A stretch of DNA of 64,000 nt from Macropodus opercularis (GCA_030770545.1 CM061097.1:17812501-17876500); one strand, 5' to 3'; numbered from the stretch's first letter, positions 47,593-59,039 are shown. Notes: a model not told the origin generated them from the letters alone. Translations and numbers: made by a program.

Positions 47593-49188
47593 TCAGTCAC
47601 AGGTGCATTCACATACTGTAACATCTGATGGGTCAAAGCTGTCTCCGTCGCTCTCATAATTAACCCTCTGGCACACGGTATTATGCAACACCCACACAAA
47701 CCAAGCAACTGCTGCAATAAGGGACACAACAATTGACATGATAAAACTTTTCCATTTCCCAAACACAGAATCCATCCAGGCCCAAATGGGTGAATTTACT
47801 CCTGAGTTTTCTGCTAACTCATCTCTGAGGGCTCTTAGTCCGTCCAAAGCTCTGGTCACTGTGCCATCTGGAGCAGCGTTGTTCGGGATAAAGGTGCAAC
47901 AAGTGTCTCCAAACATAACACATAACCCTCCTTTCTCTGCCAGTAACATGTCGACTCCCAGTCGGGTTTGCCAGGCCATTAGGGATGTAGGTGCCAACTG
48001 TTCTGCCAGGCCTTTCATGCCATCATGGGTCATGTTGATGAATCTCTGCTGATTGTAATAGATATAGTTGATCCATTCAGTATTCTTTGCCGATTCAATA
48101 ATGGTCCCTATCAGTGGAATGGCATGTGTCCATCCACCTGCTATCTGATCCCTAGCCTTAAATTCGTCTGGAACCCCTCTGGGTACGCCAATTCCATCAA
48201 TATATACCCTAGAATCAAAGGATCCACAAGGAGCATGTCGTTTGTTTCTAGTTGGGGTTTTAGTGGGAGCCAGAATGTGTATTCCGTCAGTGACAAACAT
48301 TACCTGTGTACAGGTCCCCGTCCAATTGTATGGAAGTGTTTGCATAGGGCGTTCTCCACACATCCACCATATGTCTGATAAGCGTTTGTCTTGGTGAGTA
48401 AAGTGTTCTTCTCGTGGAGACATCCTAAGGTTACCATTAACGTCATATTTGCCCCCACCCAGATATGTGAAGTTACCTATTGGCACAGCAGGCACATGAT
48501 TATTCACGTTCCAGGTCACATTGCAGTTAGGAAATTCACCTACAGCGATGCCACCCTTTCGATCATTGTGGAAACATTCAAATTGGCATGTTTTACACAT
48601 CGTAAACATTGTCGGAGCTTCTTGGGGGTCTTTCATAATCCTTATATTGTCGGCCACTAAGAAATCAGAACTATTCCTATTGGGAAATCTCACCCCTTGT
48701 CCTAATGCATGTACAACTCTCATTTTACACTCAGTATGGCACCTTATTTGGTTTACAGGGCGATTTCCACAGTTGGTACCTCTGTTAGTTTCGTCTATTT
48801 CAATATAGCAATTGCTGCTATTAAAGGGCATTGGCACTGCCATCAAAGTGGGTCTTGCTGCTGCGCAAGCCAGGCATGAGTCTTCAGTGATGGTTCGTGA
48901 GGTGTAATTAGTGTAGGCCAGCCATAGGTTGTTGGTGGGATTCTCTTTCAAGTACGCTTGTGCCTGTTTCCATGCTTCCTCATCTAACACAGCTCTGGTG
49001 GCATGTGTATGATTTTTCTGTGGCTCAGGTGGAGTTAAACTCCAAATGATTGTAAAGATGATTACTGTTACCACGGTGAGGACAGCAAGAGATGGTCTCA
49101 GTCCACAGAAACCTGGCCACCTATACCACGGTTCTCTGTTCATCTTAAGGCTTATGTAGAACTTTAGGAACATACAAAGGATTAGCAA
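47593..49188 (-). CDS. env: Endogenous retrovirus envelope, full-length open frame
   Basis: A 531-codon open frame for a class I membrane fusion glycoprotein. Residues 33-51 form an N-terminal signal/anchor (LAVLTVVTVIIFTIIWSL). Met16 is an alternative start close to it. The surface subunit has CLAC (105-108) and CKTC (198-201), candidates for the CXXC disulfide motif, and several N-glycosylation sites. RNKR (314-317) is a furin-type cleavage site. The transmembrane subunit has GVDMLLAEKGGLC followed by the CX6CC motif (423-431), typical of gamma-type envelopes, a membrane span at about 482-502 and a short Cys-containing tail. It is the only unbroken gene of this provirus. Expression would need splicing from the leader donor near 55,405. 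Function today is unknown; an old copy kept open by chance or by host use are both possible. Confidence 0.92.
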   Translation of the reverse strand: MLILCMFLKFYISLKMNREPWYRWPGFCGLRPSLAVLTVVTVIIFTIIWSLTPPEPQKNHTHATRAVLDEEAWKQAQAYLKENPTNNLWLAYTNYTSRTITEDSCLACAAARPTLMAVPMPFNSSNCYIEIDETNRGTNCGNRPVNQIRCHTECKMRVVHALGQGVRFPNRNSSDFLVADNIRIMKDPQEAPTMFTMCKTCQFECFHNDRKGGIAVGEFPNCNVTWNVNNHVPAVPIGNFTYLGGGKYDVNGNLRMSPREEHFTHQDKRLSDIWWMCGERPMQTLPYNWTGTCTQVMFVTDGIHILAPTKTPTRNKRHAPCGSFDSRVYIDGIGVPRGVPDEFKARDQIAGGWTHAIPLIGTIIESAKNTEWINYIYYNQQRFINMTHDGMKGLAEQLAPTSLMAWQTRLGVDMLLAEKGGLCVMFGDTCCTFIPNNAAPDGTVTRALDGLRALRDELAENSGVNSPIWAWMDSVFGKWKSFIMSIVVSLIAAVAWFVWVLHNTVCQRVNYESDGDSFDPSDVTVCECTCD

Positions 49189-49625
49189 GGTTATAACTGT
49201 GACTTATTACGCAAAGTCCCACAAGTCACACAATGTCTCTCACAGTTCTCTGTTGTTGTGTTAGTGCTCGGTCCAAGCGGATCCAATCAAGATGCTGATG
49301 TTATGGGCGTTGTCCTGTCCTGGTCCACGATGCCAGTGCAATAGCCAACCAGTTTGTATGGAGTTCACCCGAGCAACTGGTCTTTGTAGAGTCTTAGGGA
49401 GTTGTTGTCACTGTTAGGTTTCCCTCCCCTTTGTCACTAGAGACACTACTGCACTGTAGAGATGTGTAGCGCTGACATCCCTCGTAGGTGGTACCACTGT
49501 GTATTTGTTTTCTCAGTGTGTGCAGTATGTGCTATGCTAAAGTGTTTTCACCGGTGCAGTAGAGAAACACTCAACGTGTCTCTCCCACTGTGCTGGTCAA
49601 CGCCGCCCCTCGTAGAACAAGGGTG
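49189..49625 (-). other. Pol-env spacer of the provirus
   Basis: Between the integrase C-terminus and env on the minus strand. It contains GTTGACCAGCACAGTGGGAG and GGGGAGGGAAACCTAAC, shared with the sequence just before the satellite arrays (23,590-24,000 and 59,830-60,240). The env splice acceptor probably lies here or just upstream. No conserved frame is seen. Confidence 0.6.
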
Positions 49626-50420
49626 TTACTGCTGATCCCAGCCCTCGTGCTGGTGGACAGCTGGTGAGAAGTCATCTACTGGCTCCGGGACCTTCCTGCA
49701 GTGGCTCGCATGGATCCACGTCGCCCTCTCTGCGACCTTCACTGCCGTATGTGTAGTCAGTAGCATCTGGAAGGGTCCAACCCACTTGCGTGCCTTCCAG
49801 TGTTTAGGGCGATGTTCTCGTACCACAATCCAGTCGCCTGGTTCCAGAGAGTGTAGTGGCCCTTGTGCTGGAACTGGTAAAGCCGCTGTCACCTGCTGAG
49901 AGATCTGAGAGAGAACGGCAGACAAAGACTTACAGTACTGTAACATGTCATCTTCACAAAGTGAAGTGGATGGTAACGGCCTCTCAGTGGGATCTATTCC
50001 CATGTGTGGGTTCTTTCCAAACATGATCTCAAAAGGACTTAAATTCCCCCTACACCTTTGTCTCATTCTCATGTACATCATCACCACTGGTCATGCTTGT
50101 ATCCACTGTGCCACTAGAGACACTTCAATCCATTTAGACCACATGTCTACAATGGTGAGACAATACTTCTTTCTCTGACATGGAGTGAGTTCAATGAAAT
50201 CCATGTGTTCAAATGATCTGGTCGGCTGTGGATGTGCTGCTAACGGTTGGTGTTGCTTACGACCTGTGTTGTGTGTATTTTAGATCACGCTTGGCAGAAT
50301 TTCTGTGCGTAAATGCAAAACCCTTTTGTAAACCAGTGCTGAGTTAACGCTTTCACCATCCCTCCCTTTGACACATGATCCAAGCCATGTGTCAACTTAG
50401 CAAAATGAGGAAAAAAGTGT
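49626..50420 (-). pseudogene. Integrase of the provirus, broken with core deletion
   Basis: Order on the minus strand: zinc-binding region with LTHGLDHVSKGG (about 50,390), then an in-frame TGA near 50,283 where the second Cys pair should follow. Next is EHMDFIELTPC with the first catalytic Asp, and IVDMWSKWIEV (about 50,130). After a further TGA near 50,090 the sequence jumps to LSPFEIMFGKNP, which belongs well after the catalytic Glu. The part holding the second Asp and the Glu is missing, a deletion of roughly 400 bases judged against the related fragment at 14.2-15.4 kb. The C-terminal domain (GDWIVVREHRPKHW, WVGPFQMLLTT) is intact at 49,626-50,087. It cannot catalyse integration. Confidence 0.85.
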
Positions 50421-52950
50421 TTAAGCAAACACGGTTTACCATCAGGTCCCCACCACAAATCATTATGGAACTCAGCTCTGCTCGTCTTCCACTGAGTCCG
50501 TTCCTGTGGAGTTGAAAAAGATTGAAGTGCAGAGAGGGAGTCAGGTGGAACAGAGGAGGTGATGGAAACAGCTGTAAGAGGGAGGAGTAGAAGTGAGACT
50601 GTCTGAGCAGCTGCATCCACCCTACGGTTACCTGCGGACACAGAGTCAGTTCCCGTCGTATGAGCAGTGCACTTGCAGACAGCAACGTGTTTAGGTAAAA
50701 GGATAGCCTCTAAGAGGTCAGACACCTTGTCCCGATGGGAAATGGGCTGTCCGTCTGATTTAAGGACGTTTCTGTGTTTCCAAAGTCATGCGTTACACTG
50801 AAAGCGTATTTAGAATCAATCCAAATAGTGACAGTTTTGTCTTTTGCCAGTTTACAAGCTTCAGTGAGTGCTACCAGCTCTGCCACTTGTGCAGAGAGGT
50901 GAGATGGCAGGGGGCCGGACTGGAGAACGTCATGCTCTGTGCAAACTGCATAGCCCACACGAGGAGCCAGTATCAGGGTCCCTGGAAGAAGAGCCATCTG
51001 TGAAAAGCACAAGATCAGGGTTAGTAAAAGGAGTCTCCTGCAGGTCAGGTCTTGGTGAACACACCTGCTGAAGAGAAGCAACACAGTCATGAGGTTCACC
51101 ATCGTCAGGGGTGGGCAGCAAAGTAGCTGGATTCAGGATAGTGCAACGTTTAACTGTAATGTTAGGCATGTCCAACAGGACTGTGTGGTATCGTAACCAG
51201 CGAGCGGCCGACAAATGAGATGTTTTCTGTTCAAGCAGAATTAGAGAAACAGAATGAGGAACCATCAACACAAGATCAGAATATCCAACGATGTCTCTGG
51301 AGGCCAACACGGCCTTTTCAGCGGCTGCCACCGCTCTCAGGCAGCGAGGGAGTCCGGCTGCCACAGGATCAAGTTTAGCAGAGAAATAAGCTACTGGTCT
51401 TAATTTCCCACCATGCTTTTGTAGCAGGACAGACACCATGCACCTGTCTTTTTCATCCACCATCTGAACAAACGGTTGGGTAGAATCAGGAAGACCCAAA
51501 GTTGGTGCAGTCTGTAAAGTGAGCTTTAAGTTTACAAAAGCTGTCTCTGCCTCAGGAGTCCAGTGAACTTTGTCATGAGATTGCAGTGGTTTTCCATGAA
51601 TGAGTTCACTCAGAGGTGCTTCAAGAACAGAATAAGTAGGAATAAAGTTTCGATAATATGAACACATTCCCAGGAAAGACATCATCTGTCGTTTGGTGAG
51701 CGGCCTTGGGATGGTCTGAATAGCTTCAATCCTTTTAGGAGAGAGAGATTTGCCAGCTGCTGTGATAACATGTCCCAAGAAAGTTACTTCCTCTTGGACG
51801 AACTGTAGTTTAGACAAACTAACTTTGTGGCCCTCAGCTGTCACTGTGTCTCTTTCACACTGGTCCTTTGTGGGGCTGCAGATAATGATATCATCCACAT
51901 ATTGCAACAAAGCAATTCCTGGCATGAGAGAAAGATGTTCGAGACTGTGTCTCAATGCCTCATTAAAAATTGTGGAGGACTCCTCATACCCCTGGCAAAG
52001 TCTGGTCCATGTCCACATGGACACACAAACCAGAAGTGACTGGATGAACAGGGACAAGCATTTGCCAAGTCAACAACGGAAAACTATTTAGCATCAGGAG
52101 GAACCTGTGATAACAAAGTGTAAGGATTAGGCCCATTATTGGCTCTGGGTTGAACTGCAGCATTTACTGCCTGCAGATCCTGCACAAATCTCCATTCAGT
52201 GGGTCGACCTTTGTCTCTGACTTTCTTCACAGGAAAGATAGGTGAGCAGCAGGGGCTGTAGTCACATGGTACGATAACGCCTGCTCCTGTCAGTGAGTGA
52301 AACACTGGAGCTATGCCGTCTATGGCCTCCTGTCTGAGTGGATACTTTTTACATTTTGCACATGGCCTGTATGTGGTTTTAGGCGTAACCACAACTGGTT
52401 CACAGTTACGGATCAGGCCCACATCGTATTTGTGTCTGGCCCACAGTGTGTGTGGCTCTTCTGCTAAAGCAGGAGCTGATGTTAGCTCTGTGTCAGTGAG
52501 CAACGTGTGGCAAGATGTGTGATGCTCAGATTGAGGAAATGGACTCACCACACGAGTTGTGTGTATGATAGAAGTGAAACACTGTCTGTATACTCTACCA
52601 ATGGGTGAATAGGAAACCGTTTCCTCCGGTCTACTTTGCCAATCAGTCAGACGTCTGCATCTTAACGCAAGTTGTCCCAAGTCTCTCCAGTCAGCAGACC
52701 TGCTTTTGGTGAGAGATATGTGCGGTACAGTGGAAAACACATCATACAGTTTGTCCAACTGTGGTGGGAGAGTGACAGAGACGCACAGTCATGCTCTGTC
52801 CAGTACAGATAACCTGTGGTCAGTTTGTCAGACAACGCAGTCGTCCATTGCTGCTCGAATTGTTTATCTGAGCCCTGTGACATATGAATGGTGCAGTGTA
52901 AGTCTTCTGGATCCATATAGTCTGTTGCTTCTGGGTTAACTAACGCATGG
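50420..52950 (-). pseudogene. Reverse transcriptase and RNase H of the provirus, broken
   Basis: 52,084-52,758 holds the RT fingers with WRFVQDLQAVN and ends in a TAG after VPPDAK. Next comes FSVVDLANA (first catalytic Asp), but the following palm sequence is shortened and shifted. 50,930-52,057 resumes with LLQYVDDIII, the YVDD active site at 51,890-51,901, the thumb and connection, and the RNase H start LFTDGSS. A frameshift near 50,960 moves RNase H to 50,710-51,102 (AELVALTEACK and IWIDSKYAF with further acidic residues), and another near 50,720 leads to its tail (AHTTGTDSVSAGNRR). All catalytic motifs are visible, but stops and shifts prevent a whole enzyme. Confidence 0.88.
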
Positions 52951-53390
52951 GCTGTAGACATTAACTGCTCACACAAGACAGACTGCTGCAGCTTCCACTC
53001 ATACGCATACAGTAAATCACTCACTCCACAGAGCACAAACACTCCCTCTGGGTCTGTGTTCGCATCTGAAGTGACCTTCAGTCCCTCTGGGGATGAGGTC
53101 AGAGAAATGCCCAGTTTGATCATTAGATCTCTCCCTAGCAAATTTATGGGGCACAAATCAGAAAACATGAAAGCCTGCTTGAATGTGGTACCATCTGGAG
53201 TAAGACATGTCAAAGGTTTGGTTAAAATTATTTTACTGTTATACCCGAAGCCCCAACACTATAAACATAATTCCCAGTCATTCTTGGTGCAGTTTTAAGG
53301 CTTGAGGACGTCATCACAGAGCGTGTAGCTCCACTGTCTACAAGAAAAGTGATTTGCTCCCCATTTATTAACCATTTCTGGACATTGCAT
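52950..53390 (-). pseudogene. Retroviral protease of the provirus, frameshifted
   Basis: The minus strand encodes FLVDSGATRSVM, with the DSGA active-site motif at about 53,328-53,341, and, after a frameshift near 53,240, the C-terminal NLLGRDLMIKLGI motif. This is an aspartic protease of retroviral size, needed to cut Gag-Pol. One frameshift disables it. A (TG)n run at 53,467-53,484 lies just upstream, between gag and protease. Confidence 0.8.
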
Positions 53391-53452
53391 GTGTGGTTCA
53401 GTCAGGTGCACATAGGTGCCTTGTGGTGTTTTCATTCTACTTTCTAAATTCA

Positions 53453-55051
53453 TCAAACATTCCAAAATGTGTGTGTGTGTGTGTCAGTGCAATCACCTCC
53501 CTCCTCAGCCTCAGCTACACCGTCACCGGTTCCCCACCCGTCAGTCTGCCCCTGCAGAAACATTCTGCGGACAGTCAGCTGGTCTGTGTCCCTCTTCCTT
53601 GCAGTACGGACACCAGTGGATTGTCCGGTTCCTCGGCCATGTCCTTTTTGGCCTGCGCGACCTCGTCCTCCTCTGGTGTAGCCTCTTCCCCGACCGCGGT
53701 TCTGTTGTGCGACTGCCTGATACATGGTTACAGCTGCCAGATGTAAATCTTTTCTGTCTTTATTTTCCTTTTCTTCTTTCTGTCGCAACAGTTGCTGGAA
53801 AGCATGATCTGCATGACGTCGATCGTTCTCCAATCTCGCTCCAGTATCAGCACCGATGCAGGTGTGACGGGTCAGCTTTGCCACTTCGGGTAAAAGGCCC
53901 TTCAGGAAATAGTCAGTTAGGTGCATTTCCCAGGCACTGGGGTTATCGCCAGGCTGATCAGGTGGGACCATTCCCCCGTGTCTGATGAATGCCTCCTTTA
54001 GGCGATGGAGGAAATCATCCACAGATTCTCCGTCTTGTTGTCTGCAGCTCGTGACTTTCCCAATGTTCATTCTGACAGGGAATGCAAGTTTTTTGCTTCT
54101 CTCTACTGCAGCATGGTACAGGTCGTTGGCCTCATCAGTCCATGTTGGTGCGACACTGTGGATGTGGGAATCTGGCAGACGCTCGTTAAGTTTGTACATC
54201 TCTCCTGGCTTGAATTTAAATGTCAGCAGCAGGCGGAATCCAGCACCTGTTGGGCGAAACTCTCTGCAGAAATCACCAAGGGCATCGGAAAAGTCTGTAC
54301 CGGACAGATATGGATCAGGCAGATTCTGTCCAGCATTTCTGACATCATCGTCCATCCAGGGGAGGAACACAAGCTGTGTTCCTTGTGGCCCTGCGACCTC
54401 TACCATAGGCATGGTCATAACTGAACCAGTGTTGGCCTGTCTGGTTCTTTTCACAATCGGGCTGAAGTGTCGGCCGTCCACACCTGTGTCTGCAGTGGAA
54501 CCTGCTCCTCCTGCAGCTCCGTGCACTTCTTCTGTGGTTGAATCGGGAGCAGGGTGTGAGGTGAACTGGAAGTTGCTGTAGTTGTAGTTGTAGTGGTGGT
54601 AACACAGGACTTTGAAGCAGCTGTGGTTGTTGTTGCGGTTGCAGGACAGAACGGGTCTGGTTGCTGTTGTTGTTGTTGTGGTTGCAGGACAGACGGGCAG
54701 GAATCCAGGTCTGGCTCCAGCTTCAGCGCAGTGATCTGCGGATAAAGAGAAGACGCACTGGGACAGTATGGTGGTGGCTGTTTGCAGGGTGAAGAATTAT
54801 TCTCTGTTCTACCGTAGTCATTTCCTTTTGCAATTGTTTTCTCTCTCTAGTTTCAGCTTCATTTTTCCATTGTTGCCAACATTTGCTATGCTTTTCCACA
54901 TTATCTAAATTTTTTGACTTCAAAATGTTTATTTTTCTCAACCTTTGTTTGTCTTCTTTCAATTTGTCACCCAAAATGTCAATTGATATGACATGATATC
55001 CACACTGGGACCCTGTGGCTCCAAGCCAGCTTTACCGTAACTGCTCCCCAT
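53453..55051 (-). pseudogene. gag: Gag of the provirus, frameshifted
   Basis: The probable start is the ATG at 55,049-55,051, giving MGSSYGK, a myristoylation-type matrix N-terminus; it stops after about 30 codons. The matrix continues in another frame at 54,723-54,974 (a charged, coiled-coil-like segment). The main open frame, to 53,453, holds capsid sequence (FREFRP-like FCREFRPTGAGF, a VDDFLHRLKEAF helix and LTDYFLKGLLPEV) and an Arg/Gly-rich nucleocapsid (NRGRGRGYTRGGRGR). The zinc knuckle, CPYCKEEGHRPADC (CX2CX4HX4C), is at about 53,590-53,640 but in a different frame. The virion protein cannot be made intact. Confidence 0.85.
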
Positions 55052-55115
55052 GGTGCAGCACTACGCGTAGTTGTACAGTCACAGACGTCTCTGTGAAAGT
55101 TCGATGCCAAATCAA

Positions 55116-55369
55116 AGTGTTCACCGACTAACACTCATATCAGTGTCATATTATAGTGTTCACTGATTAACACTCATATCAGTGTCATATTATAGTGTTC
55201 ACTGATTAACACTCATATCAGTGTCATATTATAGTGTTCACTGATTAACACTCATATCAGTGTCATATTATAGTGTTCACTGATTAACACTCATATCAGT
55301 GTCATATTATAGTGTTCACTGATTAACACTCATATCAGTGTCATATTATAGTGTTCACTAATTAACACT
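55116..55369. repeat. 39-bp minisatellite in the provirus leader
   Basis: About 6.5 direct copies of a 39-bp unit with AGTGTTCACTGATTAACACT (itself an imperfect palindrome, AGTGTT and AACACT) and CACTCATATCAGTG. The internal copies are identical. It lies in the untranslated leader, 65 bases upstream of the gag start on the minus strand, where packaging signals normally are. Confidence 0.92.
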
Positions 55370-55575
55370 TTCCCCAGGACACATGAGAAGCAAATATGTC
55401 AATGACTCACCAGGTTTCCCTGTTGATAAGTAATTTTGAGTTTGTAGGATCCGTCCGATGGAGATAAGAGTTGATGCCTTACAGCATGTCTCACTCTGTT
55501 TTTGTAGAGGTTGAGGCTGAGCTGCGCTCAGGGAGACGTCTTTCCACCGTCAGTGACCCCTCCGACGAAACAGAA
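55370..55575 (-). promoter_or_regulatory. Provirus leader with candidate splice donor
   Basis: On the minus strand AACCTG is followed by GTGAGTCA near 55,405, a good donor that could join to the env acceptor. No convincing primer-binding site is seen between here and the LTR remnant. Confidence 0.4.
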
Positions 55576-55696
55576 ACAGAAACAAAGCAAATCAAGATTC
55601 TGCTGCCATGCTCTCATGGCCATGGCCCATGCTGTAAAACTATTTTAACTAAACAGTATCTCCCTACCTCCCTTTGCTATGAGAAAGAAGGAAAGG
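55576..55696 (-). repeat. Truncated 5' LTR of the provirus
   Basis: Contains CAGAAACAAAGCAAATCAAG, CTCATGGCCATGG and the ATCTCCCTACCTCCC run of the 563-bp LTR, about 120 bp in all. It then joins copy D sequence at GAAAGGTATCAGATATCAG. The U3 end, TATA region and outer end are missing, so the provirus has no promoter LTR; the junction looks like recombination with another copy of the unit. Confidence 0.7.
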
Positions 55697-57142
55697 TATC
55701 AGATATCAGAAAAGCTGTTCAAACACACTGGTTGTTGGACTGGCGACCTGTACCGCTCCTCTCGACCCACATGACAGCTGGAATAGACTCCTAGTTCCAG
55801 AATCAAAAGGAGTGGGACCCTCTGCTTCAGTGCTGTGTTAAAACCCTGCATCTCTGGTGGCCTGGTGGTGCATCAACCTATGACACAGGCAGTTTGCACG
55901 TTTACAAAGGTTCAATCTGTGGCAGTTCTGTTCTCCAGCCAGCTGAGGCAATGTCTCTTTGGACTTTGTAGCTGGTTCACGGAACACACGTGTAATTTCA
56001 TGTAACTGATCAATTAGTTTGAAATCTGGTTAGTCAGCGTCTTGCTTTTGTATTCTGGTTATTAGAGACCATCTTGCTCTGTACTTAGTCAGGTAGGATT
56101 TTGTTTTGTTTTATAGAATAATTGTTACTTCTATTTATTAACATATATGATTTCACTATTTATCCTCATAGCGAGTGTCTATAGTTAGTTGTTGTGCTTT
56201 GTGTTGTGTTAGTTGTTTGTTTATTAAAGACAATATTCCTGTTGAATCACAACCAGCCTTCCAGTGTCTGCTTTTTTGTTTGTCACACACTTTTTTTTTT
56301 ATCTCAAAATGGTAAACACTCACTCTCACACATCATCTAACCCATTTAGTAAAAGGTTTTCCCAGCTGTTCGTCAGGTTAACTATGACTTCAAGCACAAG
56401 TCAAACTCATTTCCACAAAACTAACCCAGACTCAAATCTGTACGACATTCAGCTTCCTATGGTTATAATGAAACTACACAGAGTACAGGGCAACAACCAT
56501 GGTTTGTGACCACAGTGATGGCATTACTTCTTTACCTGATTATTAACATCTTCTATGTTTGAACCTTTTTGGAAGCAGGGGGCATCTCAGTCTCAACTGC
56601 CACTGCAGGAGTCTGCTTTTTGTGTTACCTGGAATTCAGGGGAAAAACAAAAACACATTCATCACATCTATAAACATTAATAGAATTTAAAACTTATACT
56701 GGATGAAAATGATCCCTGAAAAAGCAACTACATTAAAAGTGACAAGATGACGTGGCCTTTTCTAGGGATAACAGTAAGTATCACAGCAACATTTCAATTG
56801 GTGCCATGGATCACATTTAAAATACAACTTTGAATGTACAACAAATGCACAATTATAATAAGAAGAACTTAAGGTTTGATAACGACAGGTGTTACACCAA
56901 TGATGTAAAAATGAAATGTAGCATCCTAAACGTATGAGCTACAGTACACTCCCTGCAAGGGCCCCATGAGCGAAAGAGAACTAACATGTTCATCAGGTGA
57001 ACCATGACTTCAACCATAAGTTAAACACAGTTCCACACAAAACCCTGACTCAAATCTGTACGAAATACAGTGGTAGCCGTTAAGTGTCGTGTTCCACCGC
57101 GTTGGTTTGTCATTTCTGCCACGTTTCCACTGCATTTTTGCT

Positions 57143-57640
57143 GTGTTTCAGACAGTCCGGTGGTTTGTTCCCTTCACTCTGATCCTCGCTGCCTGGTTTT
57201 AAATTCTGTGCTTGCCTTCTAAAATTTAAGATGAAAACGTAATAATTATATATCACAAGTCTGTTGTCGTAACCCTCAAACTTCCACATACTTCTGTGGG
57301 CATGGGTTGCGATTTAATCAATATTTTAAACTTTTCCAGATTTCCAAAATGTGATTAAAACTAAACTAGTAAAAAATTCTATTGGTTAGTAAACATTGTT
57401 AGTAAACTATTTCTGTACGAAACCTTCTCCATAGTATATAATCCATCGCTGCTGTTTAGATTCAGTGAATGAAAGCAAATACAGGGACTGACTGAAGAAG
57501 CTGCCTGGGTAAGTGGTGGTTTCTAAAGAAAGACGTCCAGCTGCCATGAATCAACTTTCAGACAACCTCAGCTGGATGACTGAGAATCTCCACCGACATC
57601 CAGCTAAATCCAGCGATCAGTCATTGAGCCATTAGCATAT
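57143..57640 (+). repeat. Copy D-specific segment with fish interspersed repeat
   Basis: Replaces the homologous A/B sequence. 57,480-57,610 contains CTGAAGAAGCTGCCTGGGTA and AGACAACCTCAGCTGGATGA, related to the reverse of 13,122-13,335. The remainder (57,143-57,470) is AT-rich and unidentified. Confidence 0.4.
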
Positions 57641-59039
57641 GAATACACCTGCTGTAAGAAGGCTTCATACAGAAATTGTGTTTTATGGTTTTTGTTTCTA
57701 TATGAAGCGCCGTTGATTTTCTACAAGTTAAAAACAATATGGTGAAGTTCACTTAACGGCAGAAATGTTGACAATTAAAAAGCTATAAGCACATCTTTAA
57801 AAGTGAAACTTTTCACAGCAGACGTGACACAGTGTGTGTGTAGATATTTTGGGAGACGCCTGCTGTCTTTAAAGCCTTTCAACATCAAACAAAAGACACG
57901 GCCATTATAACTTTGTAGTCAACGGAAAATAATTGTAAGACAAAAATGCTGTTTTACAGAAAAAAATTTAGCTCTTTATAAAAAATTAAAAAAACACACG
58001 AGTGGGGATCGAACTTGCTTGTGTTGCGAAGTTAAAGTCACGCACTGACACCACTAAACTACATACGGGACCGGAGGTCTTGGTTTCCTAAGTGTTAGAC
58101 AACCATTCATTCACAGAAATCAGATACTACATAATAAAAACATTTGTATGTTTCTGATAATCAGCCACTGCAGTAACAGGCCTCTGTGAAGTGGAGATAC
58201 GTAAAAAACTTTGCGACACCTGGTGGTTAAACAGAGACCAACACCAAGATCATTTTTTTGCCCACAGCAGAAATTAAAATACTTAGGCAGAGACGCCCTG
58301 GCGATGTAGTGGAGACGCAAACATGCTGCAGTGAAAACGGATGACATTTTGAAGTGCTGCCACTATAAGTAGTGTGTTCAGCTTCCTATTATTATAATGA
58401 AACTACACAGAGTACAGAGCAACAACCATGATTTGTGACCACAGTGATGGCCCTACGTCTTTACCTGATTATTAACATCTTACTGGAAGCAGGGGGCATC
58501 TCACTCTCAACTGCCACTGCAGGAGTCTGCTTGTGTGTCACCTGGAATTCAGGGGAAAAACAAAAACACATTAACAACAGATAGATACCACATCTCTACA
58601 GATGAATAGGCTGTAAGTAAGTAAGTCGTAAGTATCAGCAACAGTCAGTATCGATAAATGCTTAAAATGTCTTACATTATACAGTTCATTTAATACAGTA
58701 GTTAAGGATTGAATTTTGAACATTTAAATCGTTATTAATTATCTACCACACTTCTGTGGAAGGACACATGTACAACTGAAACACAGTCTGGTTAAACACT
58801 GCTAACAAAATGGTTCAAACCTTGTTATACAGTGGTTGTGTAAATATTGTCAGCAGTTAGCCTTAGGTTAGCTTGTTAGCGACATTGCTACTTTAACTTT
58901 AGATATTGTGTATTCAAACATCTAGCAGCGCTACTGTACACAGTAAACATTTCACTGAGGAGGCCACCTACCTGCCCAGCTTTCAGCTTTTACTCCTTCT
59001 CTGTCGGTTGCTATAACTTTACATTTTTCTGAAAGAGTA

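Noticed and set aside
47738..48808. Four plus-strand frames of 89-117 codons
   Set aside because: They lie antisense to the intact env and show no protein features of their own.
55400..55575. A primer-binding site next to the truncated 5' LTR
   Set aside because: No TGG-starting stretch here matches a tRNA end that I can recognise, and the LTR boundary itself is lost.
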